The notes beneath the pieces are model-generated. The model was not told where the DNA came from. It was given only the letters and a program-made list of their open reading frames with translations, and made no database searches. A stretch of DNA of 49,383 nucleotides, taken from positions 1 through 49,383 of the forward strand of contig CADAER010000004.1 in assembly GCA_902787025.1 (NCBI GenBank), given 5' to 3'. Position 1 is the stretch's first letter. Every line of letters starts with the position of its first letter. This document shows positions 33,250 to 41,600 of this stretch, piece by piece. Source of the stretch: Oscillospiraceae bacterium. GTDB taxonomy: Bacteria > Bacillota > Clostridia > Oscillospirales > Acutalibacteraceae. The position numbers and the translations under genes are program-made.

Positions 33250-35709
33250 TTATTCGCTTCTGATAATTTCAATACGGCGGGATTTTTCATCGGGCAGATG
33301 CCCGTCAACATATACGCTGTATGTCCCCGGATAAACCCTGCGGATGCCGTCTTCACCGAAAAGCGAAAAACTCTCGTCGTTGAGCGGGAATTCCACTGTC
33401 ACGGTCTCTCCGGGTTTGAGGTGAATCCTTTTGAACCCTTTGAGCCTCAGCCGCGGCAGTTCGGGCAAACCTGCGGAATCTATATACAGCTGAGCCACTT
33501 CATCCGCTTCCATATCGCCCGTATTTGTTACCTTTATTTCAACGCCGTCCTGTGTTGAGCGCAGGTTCTCATAGGAGAATGTCGTGTATGACAGACCGAA
33601 GCCGAATTCGAACAGCGGCTTTGTTTTCCGATACATATAGGTTCTGCCGTGTTTCATTTCATAGTCATCGAAAGGCGGCAGATCCTCTGTCTTTTCGGGG
33701 AATCCGAGAGGAAGCCGTCCGGATGGCGAAACCTTACCGAAAAGCAAATCCGCTATCGCCGTTCCTCCCCGCTCGCCGGGATACCAGACCTCCAGAACAG
33801 CCGAGGCGTTTGCGGCAATCCACGGAATTGACACAGCGCTGCCGTTTTCAAGCACGACAATAAGATTCGGATTTGCCTCTTTGAGTTTTTTCAGCATGGC
33901 TATCTGCTCACGCGGCAGGGAAAGGTCCGTTTTGTCACGACCCTCGCGTTCATATTCTATGCCGAGACCGACAACTGCAATGACCGCGTCCGCGCCGCGG
34001 GTCGCTTCGGTTTCGGCGGCGAAAACATCGTCCGCCGTTTCATCGGGAGTAATCTGCCAGGTAAGCGAACAAGCCGGCTTTTCTGTGTTCTTGACATAGC
34101 GCAGCATAAAGTCAACACGCTCTCCGCGGCTGAGCCGGACCGGGTCTCCGCTTTCATAATCATTGTGATTAATCACAAGCTCAGGCGGAGTGCATTTCGC
34201 GCTGCCTGCGGCATTGACTCCGAAACGGTAGGTTCCCGTATAAGGCGCTTGTATTTCTCCGCGCCAGATAACGGAAAACGACGGCGAGTCAATCAACGGG
34301 TCGGGCATCTGATCATCCCATTTGAAATCAATCGCCCTGTCCGCGCGTTTTTTCGGAATACCCGCGAAAGACGGGTTGTCGTAATATGAGCCTTCCGCTC
34401 CCGCTTCGTTGTTGTGATAAATATATGCCGCGGGAACGGTTTTATAGTCTTCTCCCGTTTCCGTGAACTGCCACGGGGCATATCTCACGCTTACGGATTC
34501 ATAAGCGCGGATGCCCTCCAGCGGAGTGACGGGCGGATGGACGGGCACGCCGCTGTAATCGCCGAACTGAACGATATCAGCGTTGTTTCCGCACACGGCG
34601 ACGGTGATGTTTTTATTCCTCAGCGGCAGAATGCCGTTGTTTTTCAGAAGCACAGCCGATTTGACGGCAACCTCATAAGCAAGTCTGCCGTGAGCCTCGC
34701 AGCCGACGGCGGAAAACGGTGTGGAATACCACGGAAGCTTTTCGGGCGGATCAAACTGACCTGCTTTTATCCTCGCGGTCAGCACCCTTGTCACCGCTTC
34801 ATCGATACGCTCCTGTGTCACCATCCCTTTTTCAAGCGCCTCTTTCAGAAATCTTTTGAAGAAATGGTCGCTGCACTCAAGGTCGATTCCCGCGTTGAGC
34901 GCCGCGGACGCCGCGGAGACCTCATCAGGCTCCTTGTGATGGGAATCCCACAGACTGCTGACTCCTCCGCAGTCGGAGACAACATATCCGTCAAATCCCC
35001 ATTCCCCGCGAAGAATATCCGTCAGCATACGGCGGTTTTCGTGGCACGGCACGCCGTTGACCGCGTTATAAGCCGCCATAACCGCCTCGGGATGACCCTC
35101 CTGCACGGCGATTCGGAAAGGTTCAAGATGGTATTCCCTGAAAGTTTTTTCACTCATAACCGCGTTGCAGGAAAAGCGGTTGTGTTCCTCGTTGTTTGCC
35201 GTGAAATGCTTCGGCGTAGCGACCGCCTTCAAATAGTTTTCATCGTTTCCCTGAATACCGCGCACAAAGGCGGCTCCGCACTTGCCCGCAAGGAACGGGT
35301 CTTCACCGTAGGTCTCCGCCGTTCTTCCCCAGCGGGGATCACGGGCAAGATTCAGGTCGGGGCTCCAGAAAGTCAGCAGACCGTTATAGAGTCCTTCATA
35401 CGGCTTTCCGCCGTTTTCCTCTTCCTCACCGTAAAAATACTTGGCGCGGGCTTCCGTGGAGATGGCGTCCGCGACTGTCTCGAGAAAAGAATCGTCAAAC
35501 ATGGCGCCGAAAGCGATGGCCTGGGGAAACACGGTGAATTTACCGGGGCGCACAACTCCGTGCAGCGCCTCGTTTCCGTGATAGTATTTCGGTATGCCGA
35601 GCCGCTCAACAGGCTCCGCGATTTCCACCATAAGTCTCAGCTTTTCCTCAAGCGTGAGCTTTCCGACAAGTTCTTTCGCCCGCGCTCTCGCCTTCGCTGT
35701 CATCGTCAT
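33250..35709 (-). CDS. Glycoside hydrolase family 3 with PA14 insert
   Basis: 819 residues. The GH3 N-terminal barrel ends in the nucleophile motif VVSDCGG (near residue 245); the usual SDW is SDC here. WGRTAETYGEDPFLAG and KHFTANNEEHNR bind the subsite -1 sugar. The alpha/beta C-domain is split by a PA14 module (about 445-575: GEIQAPYTGTYRFGVNAAG), as in many beta-glucosidases, and an FN3-like domain ends the protein (DEVAQLYI, LKGFKRIHLKPGE). No signal peptide, so it acts in the cytoplasm on imported oligosaccharides. A beta-glucosidase or beta-xylosidase role is plausible. GGAGGAG precedes the ATG. No sugar transporter is visible in the operon. Confidence 0.94.
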   Translation of the reverse strand: MTMTAKARARAKELVGKLTLEEKLRLMVEIAEPVERLGIPKYYHGNEALHGVVRPGKFTVFPQAIAFGAMFDDSFLETVADAISTEARAKYFYGEEEENGGKPYEGLYNGLLTFWSPDLNLARDPRWGRTAETYGEDPFLAGKCGAAFVRGIQGNDENYLKAVATPKHFTANNEEHNRFSCNAVMSEKTFREYHLEPFRIAVQEGHPEAVMAAYNAVNGVPCHENRRMLTDILRGEWGFDGYVVSDCGGVSSLWDSHHKEPDEVSAASAALNAGIDLECSDHFFKRFLKEALEKGMVTQERIDEAVTRVLTARIKAGQFDPPEKLPWYSTPFSAVGCEAHGRLAYEVAVKSAVLLKNNGILPLRNKNITVAVCGNNADIVQFGDYSGVPVHPPVTPLEGIRAYESVSVRYAPWQFTETGEDYKTVPAAYIYHNNEAGAEGSYYDNPSFAGIPKKRADRAIDFKWDDQMPDPLIDSPSFSVIWRGEIQAPYTGTYRFGVNAAGSAKCTPPELVINHNDYESGDPVRLSRGERVDFMLRYVKNTEKPACSLTWQITPDETADDVFAAETEATRGADAVIAVVGLGIEYEREGRDKTDLSLPREQIAMLKKLKEANPNLIVVLENGSAVSIPWIAANASAVLEVWYPGERGGTAIADLLFGKVSPSGRLPLGFPEKTEDLPPFDDYEMKHGRTYMYRKTKPLFEFGFGLSYTTFSYENLRSTQDGVEIKVTNTGDMEADEVAQLYIDSAGLPELPRLRLKGFKRIHLKPGETVTVEFPLNDESFSLFGEDGIRRVYPGTYSVYVDGHLPDEKSRRIEIIRSE

Positions 35710-35774
35710 TATGTTTACTCCTCCGCTCCGTTTTGCATATGCCGTTCAATCAGATCGTATGCCGTTTTTATGGT

Positions 35775-36788
35775 TTAAAAATACTCGTCAAACGGATGGC
35801 CGAGGTTTGTATATATCCACATAACCGTTCCGCATATAAGGTCGATTATGTCTCTGTAATACGGGCGCGTCTCCCCTTTTACATCCGAGAAAAGATTGCC
35901 CGGCACCCGCGCGGAGAAACTCCACTCTGTCGGCTGAACGCCGAGAGCGTAAAGCGAGATTGCCGCTATATCGCGCAGTTTGACATCGTCATCCATTTTG
36001 CCGCCCTTGACAACCGTCTTTCCCTTTACGGCTATTGTGGAATACGATTCGAGTTTCGAAAATCTTCCGTGACCGCCCGTCTCCTTATGACCGTGGTCGG
36101 CGGTTACGATGAAAAGCCCGTCTTCAAGCAGACCTTTTTCCTCAAGGCAGTCATATATTCTGCCTATTCTGCCGTCCGCGAGCTTCATCGCGTTTTCGTA
36201 TTCAACGGATGAACTGCCGTATCCGTGTCCCGCCGCGTCAACCTCGTCAAGCTGAGTGAAGAAAACCGCGGGAGCGTGGCCCTCGTTGAAATAGTTGACT
36301 ATCGCGTCAACCGTAGCGTCATCGGGACCGACATTTATTTTTGTAACCCCGATATCGTCCTCAACAATACCGATGTTTATAGCGCCCCAATTGTTGATGG
36401 AGGCGAGCTCGGCGTCGGGCATTGCATCGCGGACAATCTTGAAAATTGACGGATATCTTTTGAACGTGCGTTCCTGTTCACCGCTGACAACGCCGTTTTC
36501 CGCGCCGTGCTTGAAATAGGAAACGCCCGTAAGTATGCTCGTCCAGTTCGGGCCGCTGTCGGTTTTTGTTTCCGTGCGCGCGCCGTATTTCACTGCTCCG
36601 TTTGCGAAAATGCGGTGGAAGTTTTCCATATAGTCCTTCTCGAAATAGGTTCCCGCGCCGTCAATGCCGACTATGAACACGTGCTTATAAGCGCCGAAAG
36701 TCTTTTCTTCCGGACCGTCAGCCGAGACGGTAAAGCAAACCGTCATAAGCATTGTAAAAGTCAGAAACAAAGCGATAATTCTTTTCAT
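35775..36788 (-). CDS. Secreted alkaline-phosphatase-superfamily phosphodiesterase
   Basis: 337 residues with a signal peptide (cleavage near TVSA-D). The fold is the nucleotide pyrophosphatase/phosphodiesterase or phosphopentomutase-like branch of the AlkP superfamily: FIVGIDGAG (metal Asp), TDSGPNWTSILTG (Thr or Ser nucleophile region), QLDEVDAAGHGYG (Asp and His), TADHGHKETGGHG (Asp-His and His). It should act outside the cell on a phosphodiester or sulfate ester; its place between glycosidase genes hints at a phosphorylated or sulfated glycan. It starts 27 bases after the apiosidase-like gene. Confidence 0.88.
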   Translation of the reverse strand: MKRIIALFLTFTMLMTVCFTVSADGPEEKTFGAYKHVFIVGIDGAGTYFEKDYMENFHRIFANGAVKYGARTETKTDSGPNWTSILTGVSYFKHGAENGVVSGEQERTFKRYPSIFKIVRDAMPDAELASINNWGAINIGIVEDDIGVTKINVGPDDATVDAIVNYFNEGHAPAVFFTQLDEVDAAGHGYGSSSVEYENAMKLADGRIGRIYDCLEEKGLLEDGLFIVTADHGHKETGGHGRFSKLESYSTIAVKGKTVVKGGKMDDDVKLRDIAAISLYALGVQPTEWSFSARVPGNLFSDVKGETRPYYRDIIDLICGTVMWIYTNLGHPFDEYF

Positions 36789-36815
36789 AACCGTGTATCT
36801 CCTGAAAGAAAATTT

Positions 36816-38840
36816 TTACTTTTTGCTGATATACAGCACCATATCGGTATCATCGGGGCGCAAGGGAGCAAACCATGTTCCGAAAGCGGAAGCCCTGAAT
36901 TCTCCGCCGTCAATATATTCACCGTTAACGGGATCAAACCATTGATAAGTGTATTGCGCAAGCGGAACAAGGCTGCCGACCGTTCCGGTCATAATGCCTC
37001 CGTTGCCCTTCGCGTTCGGCTTCTCGCCGATGCTTTTATCGCTGAACGAGTAGAAATAGACAACCATCTCCGTGTTTTCTTTGTTGCTCGCACAATATGA
37101 ATACACATTGGACACGGGCACAAAGTATGCGGGGTTGTTGAACCGCGGAATCAGATTATTCCATTCAATCTTTTCCATAAAGGAACGCATATAGCCCATC
37201 TGATAGGAGGACGGATATTCAAGCGCGTCCTGCAGCGTGGCTGCCTGCTTTTCGGCGGCGCGGATTGTGTCAACGCCGTCGTCGCTGTCATTGTCACGGT
37301 CATAACCGTTCTGATAAGCCCATGTGGGCTGTCCGCCCCAGGAACAGCCGTAAAGCCCCGTAAGATATGAAGCCCACGCCTGCGCCCGCGCGCCGTAATT
37401 CTTTGTCCAGAGATAACAGTAACAGCCTTCGTAGTTTACGACAGGCTTGCCCTGCCCGTTATACCAGAAATCTCTCGCGGACATATAATCGTCGCGTCTT
37501 GTGAGGTCGGGATGCCACTGCGCGGCATACATTGTATGCGCCTTGACATTGCGGAACGCCGACGGCTGAGCGCCGGGATACCATATCATATTGATTTCTC
37601 CCGTGCCGAGTCCGTTCCCGTAGGCAACGGTATTGCCCGTGCTTTCCTGATGCGCCGTAACGGGATGGTCATACGGGTCATATTTATTAAGATACTGCGC
37701 AACATATTTGTACGGATTGTTCACCGCATTCCATTTGGAGTTCTCATCCTGATACGGGTCGTTGTCTATTTCCTGTCCCAGAGTCCAGATAACGGGGAAG
37801 GCGCCGTAACGCGCCACCCAGTAGCGGCAGAGCTTTTCAAGGTATTCCTTTGCTTCATCTGAAAGGTCGGGCATGGTAACTTTTTTCGTTCCCAGCATAC
37901 CCGTCAGTTTCGGCTCCGTCCAGCCGCCGTGGTTTTCAATGAGCCGTGTCATACCCGAAAGCGGCCAGAAAAACTGGGAGTGGGCGTGAGTGAGACCGCT
38001 GTCCGTGATAATGCGAAACTGCTCGTCAAATTTTCTCAGGTCCTCAAGTCCCTCCTCGCCGAAGACCTCGGTTACGGAGGAGTTGAAACGGCAGTCCATC
38101 GGCTGGCTCTGATAAACGGTAAAGCCCTGCTGAGTTCTTTTTTCGCATATCTGCGAGACCATTTCGGGTGTTTCCTGCGAGAGCTGCCAGTGGGTGTCGC
38201 CCAGATAATAAAATGGTTTGCCGTCTTCATAAGTTAGATATTTTTCGCCGTAGCGCGTGGTGACAAAGCCGTGCTTGTAAATGTCAAGGTCTCCGCCGTA
38301 GGCTGCGCAGTTCACAAGAGCCGTTCTGCCGTGCAGAGCAGCGTTCTTGTCGTCGGAGCATACTGTTTTGCACTGCCACGCGCCCTCCGAGGGGCAGACG
38401 AATCTTGCGCGCCAGATATTGCCTCCGTCCCAGAAGCAGGGAATTGTATAAAGCCTGCCGTTTCCGTAAAGCAGAAGGTCAAGCGTAACATCGTCAAACG
38501 GGTCGTCGTATTCTTTTTCGCTTTCATAAGCGATTTCAACAACGCGCCAGGTTTCCGCCGAAAGCGTCTGCTCCGGCTCTCCCTTGAATAAATCTGTATT
38601 ATACTCAACGCCTGCCGCGTCCCGCTCGGGCGCTTTTTCAATGCGTGATTCATCTGTAAAAGTGACGGCATTCAGAACCCTGCCGAAAACACTGCCGAGA
38701 CCCCCGAGCACTTTTTCAAGAAACAACTCGGTCTGAGATACAAGCGGCTTGTCCGTCACGGAATTCTCCGCAACGGCGGGAATCATAACAACAGACAGTA
38801 TTGTCGTGACGCTCAATAAAACCGGAAGAAATTTTTTCAT
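36816..38840 (-). CDS. Secreted apiosidase-like glycosidase (DUF5060-DUF4038 type)
   Basis: 674 residues with a signal peptide (ending VVMIPAVAEN). Residues about 90-170 match the beta-sandwich DUF5060 pattern (WRVVEIAYESEKEYDDPF, IWRARFVCPSEGAWQ). The next 400 form a TIM barrel of the DUF4038/GH140 apiosidase-like type (GKPFYYLGDTHWQL, PVIWTLGQEIDND, with the LGQE Glu a likely catalytic acid). The last 90 residues resemble the collagen-binding-like domain often attached to these enzymes (AQYTYQWFDPVNGEYIDGGE). GH140 enzymes cut apiose from pectin; the exact specificity here is unknown. AAGGAGGAAAGC precedes the ATG, and it is the first gene of the operon. Confidence 0.85.
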   Translation of the reverse strand: MKKFLPVLLSVTTILSVVMIPAVAENSVTDKPLVSQTELFLEKVLGGLGSVFGRVLNAVTFTDESRIEKAPERDAAGVEYNTDLFKGEPEQTLSAETWRVVEIAYESEKEYDDPFDDVTLDLLLYGNGRLYTIPCFWDGGNIWRARFVCPSEGAWQCKTVCSDDKNAALHGRTALVNCAAYGGDLDIYKHGFVTTRYGEKYLTYEDGKPFYYLGDTHWQLSQETPEMVSQICEKRTQQGFTVYQSQPMDCRFNSSVTEVFGEEGLEDLRKFDEQFRIITDSGLTHAHSQFFWPLSGMTRLIENHGGWTEPKLTGMLGTKKVTMPDLSDEAKEYLEKLCRYWVARYGAFPVIWTLGQEIDNDPYQDENSKWNAVNNPYKYVAQYLNKYDPYDHPVTAHQESTGNTVAYGNGLGTGEINMIWYPGAQPSAFRNVKAHTMYAAQWHPDLTRRDDYMSARDFWYNGQGKPVVNYEGCYCYLWTKNYGARAQAWASYLTGLYGCSWGGQPTWAYQNGYDRDNDSDDGVDTIRAAEKQAATLQDALEYPSSYQMGYMRSFMEKIEWNNLIPRFNNPAYFVPVSNVYSYCASNKENTEMVVYFYSFSDKSIGEKPNAKGNGGIMTGTVGSLVPLAQYTYQWFDPVNGEYIDGGEFRASAFGTWFAPLRPDDTDMVLYISKK

Positions 38841-38877
38841 GCTTTCCTCCTTGTGAAACTGAAAATATTAATAATTT

Positions 38878-38918
38878 ATTTTAACATACAGATATGCTTG
38901 TTTACAACAATTTTGTTG
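38878..38918 (-). promoter_or_regulatory. Promoter of the glycan-use operon with an overlapping inverted repeat
   Basis: On the minus strand TTGTAA (38902-38907), 18 bases, TAAAAT (38878-38883). The inverted repeat CAACAA-TT-TTGTTG (38905-38918) overlaps the -35 box, where a repressor could block RNA polymerase. No regulator for it is encoded nearby. Confidence 0.5.
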
Positions 38919-38990
38919 AAAAAACACCGGGAGCGACGGGGACGGTTTGCAGGGAAATCTTTAAATTATCCGCGGTGTTCGGTGTTTATC

Positions 38991-39020
38991 TTGATTTATA
39001 TATTAATAATATGATATGAT
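38991..39020 (+). promoter_or_regulatory. Possible promoter of the LytTR regulator operon
   Basis: TTGATT (38991-38996), 18 bases, TATGAT (39015-39020), implying a leader of about 260 bases before the response regulator gene. Confidence 0.4.
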
Positions 39021-39284
39021 GAAATATAACATAAAAAATGTGCCGTTCGGTTTCAGCAACGGTAACGATACATTTTCACAGATTTACGGTGCTTTTGCAA
39101 TGAACCCGCAAGAGCAGATTATAACGATGTTCCGAATGTCATTTCCGCCGCCGCAGAATATTCCGGGAGCCTGTCTCCCGGTAAACACAACGAGTTGAAA
39201 AACAGATATCTGCGTGTTCCGGAACCGATGACTGTCTCAATAATTCTGAGGAATACTGCAATTTTTACATAGGTCGGTGATAAT
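39021..39284 (+). other. Leader region without a convincing gene
   Basis: This stretch holds a hairpin CCGGGAG-CCTGT-CTCCCGG (39163-39181) with no T run, and a 60-codon open frame from 39016 that has no ribosome site and no recognisable product. A short signal-peptide gene of the AgrD kind was looked for here and not found. Confidence 0.5.
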
Positions 39285-40007
39285 ATGCTGTGTGTTATCT
39301 GCGATGATCTTGCAGAGGAAAGAACAAGATTGATAAATCTTCTCAACAGATTCGGTGAAAGCCGTTCCGTTAAAGTGCAGACGGTTCAGTTTGACTGTGC
39401 CGAGGCGCTTCTGGAATCATATGAAAAAATCAAAAACGCGGATATAGTTTTTATGGACATATATATGGCGGAGATGGACGGCATGACAGCCGCAAAGCAG
39501 ATTTACGCCAAAGGATATGACGGAAGTATTGTCTTTTGCACAACCTCCGCTGATTTTGCCGTGGAAAGCTATTCGGTCAATGCGGACGGTTATCTTGTAA
39601 AGCCTTATGATATCAACGCATTCGACCATGTTATGCAGCGCGTAAAGCACCGGTGGGAAAGGGATATTAAAACCATTTCTTTTCCGTCTGAAAGAATGAA
39701 CTTTGAAGTGCGCCTTGATGATATCATATACATAGAAACACACAAAAAAGGGTGTAGGGTTTACACCAGATTCAAAAACCCCGAAACGACAAAAACCATA
39801 GGCGAATTTTTCCGGGAGCTGACCGGCGAAGAAAACTTTTACAAACTTTCACGCAGTTTTATCATTAATTTCAGGCATCTGAAAAACTATGATGACGATA
39901 ATATTTATATGGACTGCAATCATATTCTGCCAATGCCCGTGCGCACAAGACAAACGGTAAAAAGCGATATTACAAACTGGCGCTGGCGACAGATGGAGGA
40001 ACAGTAA
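39285..40007 (+). CDS. LytTR-family response regulator (AgrA-like)
   Basis: 240 residues. The receiver domain (1-120) has the acidic pair D7/D8, phospho-acceptor D58 in VFMDIYMAEMDG, and the late lysine in YLVKPYD. The C-terminal LytTR DNA-binding domain (about 135-235) shows the expected DIIYIETHKKGCRVYT, FYKLSRSFIINFRHL and MPVRTRQTVK segments. LytTR regulators bind pairs of short direct repeats with a 21-bp period and commonly control secreted or surface factors. The sensor kinase starts directly after the stop codon. A matching direct repeat occurs upstream of the giant secreted protein gene at 41601, making that gene the probable target. Confidence 0.95.
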   Translation: MLCVICDDLAEERTRLINLLNRFGESRSVKVQTVQFDCAEALLESYEKIKNADIVFMDIYMAEMDGMTAAKQIYAKGYDGSIVFCTTSADFAVESYSVNADGYLVKPYDINAFDHVMQRVKHRWERDIKTISFPSERMNFEVRLDDIIYIETHKKGCRVYTRFKNPETTKTIGEFFRELTGEENFYKLSRSFIINFRHLKNYDDDNIYMDCNHILPMPVRTRQTVKSDITNWRWRQMEEQ

Positions 40008-41324
40008 ATGTCATTACTACTGACCGTTTTTTATATTATGGCGGATGCGTTTGTATATATGCCTGTGCGGTATATTATGTTCAAAGATAAGCTAAGATAC
40101 TCTTATATGACAACCATGGTTTTTCTTTTTGCAATTTCACTCATAGAGGGCGTGCTGTATTATTTTCTTCAGAACATGGTAACTTCCCCTGTTACCAATT
40201 ATGTTTTCCGCCTTATATTTATGGTTGTCTATATTTGCCTGTCATTTTATTTCATTAATGACAACTGGCAGAAAGTGTTGTTTCTTGCGCTTATGTTTGT
40301 CCCCGTGGGATTCAGCGGAGTAACGGTCTCCGGAATATTTGAAGTAATTGTTATACCCGGACTGTACGCAACAAATCCGATTCTGTGGGAGACAATAGTC
40401 AAAGTTATCTTCGCTTTGATTATGTATTATCCTTTATATCAGTTGTTTAACAAGATGTTAAAGCCGATTCTGGATATAGATGAAAAAAAGTGTTGGCAGG
40501 GCATCTGGCTTGTTCCGGGTGTGTTTTCCGTAATCACTCTTTGGGTTTCCCGTTCATTTCTGCCTCCCGAAAAAATCGTATTTATAGCGCTTATCAGACT
40601 TTCAGTGCTTATCGGCTGTTTTGTGTGCTGCGTTTCACTTTCCAAAACCGCAAAACTTGTTGAGGAAAACACTTTTCAGAAGGCTCAGGCAGATAATATG
40701 AAGCAGCTTATGCAGCTTCAGGAAAAGCAGTATGAAAAAATAAGCAGTCATATCAATCAGTTACGCAAAAACAATCACGACGCAAGGCATCATATCAGAA
40801 CTTTGATGTCACTTGCCAATGAAGGCAACCTTGAACAGATAAAAATATATCTTGAAAAATTTATTGAGAAAATACCGTCCGGTAAAGGTCTCTTTTTCTG
40901 TAACGACCTTATGCTCAACGCGATTCTTGAATATTACTACAGTTATGCGAAATCAAGAAACATTCCCATAGATATAAAGACGGACGTGCCGGAAAAAGTA
41001 TTCGACAGCGCAGACCTTTCCGTGCTTGTGGGGAATCTGATTGAGAACGCCGTGGAGGCTCAGGAAAAACTTGCCGACACAGAAAAGTTCATTAACCTGA
41101 AAATCAAGACGTTTGAAGATAAAATTTACTTTGTCATCGAAAATGCTTTTGACGGTGTAATAAACACAAAAAACGGGCAGTACCTTTCTCATAAGCGCGA
41201 TAACCAGACCGCAGGTATCGGACTGCAATCGGTGCGTGAGATTGTAAAAAAATACAACGGAGAACTTGTTATTGACACCGACAACAAAGTATTCAAATGC
41301 TCTGCCATGCTGGAAAGTATATGA
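40008..41324 (+). CDS. GHKL sensor histidine kinase (AgrC-like)
   Basis: 438 residues. The N-terminal 210 contain six or seven membrane segments, like AgrC/peptide-sensing kinases. A coiled-coil dimerisation helix follows (AKLVEENTFQKAQADNMKQL), then the phospho-acceptor region KNNHDARHHIRTL (His near residue 257), and a GHKL ATPase with N box LVGNLIENAVEA and G2 region QTAGIGLQSVREIVKKYNG. It should phosphorylate the adjacent LytTR regulator. The TAA-ATG junction with the regulator and the GGAGGAA site imply tight coupling. The signal is unknown: no AgrD peptide or AgrB protease is encoded nearby. Confidence 0.94.
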   Translation: MSLLLTVFYIMADAFVYMPVRYIMFKDKLRYSYMTTMVFLFAISLIEGVLYYFLQNMVTSPVTNYVFRLIFMVVYICLSFYFINDNWQKVLFLALMFVPVGFSGVTVSGIFEVIVIPGLYATNPILWETIVKVIFALIMYYPLYQLFNKMLKPILDIDEKKCWQGIWLVPGVFSVITLWVSRSFLPPEKIVFIALIRLSVLIGCFVCCVSLSKTAKLVEENTFQKAQADNMKQLMQLQEKQYEKISSHINQLRKNNHDARHHIRTLMSLANEGNLEQIKIYLEKFIEKIPSGKGLFFCNDLMLNAILEYYYSYAKSRNIPIDIKTDVPEKVFDSADLSVLVGNLIENAVEAQEKLADTEKFINLKIKTFEDKIYFVIENAFDGVINTKNGQYLSHKRDNQTAGIGLQSVREIVKKYNGELVIDTDNKVFKCSAMLESI

Positions 41325-41382
41325 TAAAAGCATCCCCGGGCAATAACTCATAAACCTGTATTGGTTTTCGCATCAAACCAAA

Positions 41383-41463
41383 AGCCGCATAACATCGTCA
41401 GATTTGCTTACCGGACATCAAGTATGCTCTCACAAATCTTCCTTGTTATGCGGCTCTTTTTTT
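41383..41463 (+). terminator. Terminator with an unusually large loop after the sensor kinase gene
   Basis: AGCCGCATAACA (41383-41394) pairs perfectly with TGTTATGCGGCT (41444-41455) across 49 bases, followed by CTTTTTTT. Inside, GATTTG and CAAATC extend the structure. It separates the two-component genes from the giant gene. Confidence 0.7.
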
Positions 41464-41504
41464 ATATTCAATAACCTGTATCAAAATACATTCGGGCGGT
41501 TTTT

Positions 41505-41543
41505 TTGACATTTATTCCTTTTTTATTGACTTATACTCCTTTT
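41505..41543 (+). promoter_or_regulatory. Direct repeat, candidate LytTR regulator binding site
   Basis: Two 18-base copies start at 41505 and 41526 (TTGACATTTATTCCTTTT and TTGACTTATACTCCTTTT), 15 of 18 bases alike, with a 21-base period. That period is the usual spacing of LytTR half-sites. They lie just upstream of a TATAAT box with a weak -35. Confidence 0.55.
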
Positions 41544-41548
41544 ATTTT

Positions 41549-41567
41549 TAAAATGTGATTATATAAT
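41549..41567 (+). promoter_or_regulatory. -10 region of the giant secreted protein gene
   Basis: Two candidates exist: TATAAT at 41562-41567, with no good -35 but the direct repeats directly upstream (activator-dependent), or TAAAAT at 41549-41554, 17 bases after TTGACT of the second repeat. Confidence 0.5.
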
Positions 41568-41600
41568 GCTCTTATAGAAATTACATAAGGAGGACATTTT

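Noticed and set aside
39016..39198. A 60-codon frame upstream of the response regulator, considered as a signalling peptide gene
   Set aside because: No ribosome site, no leader or hydrophobic pattern, and it runs through a hairpin.
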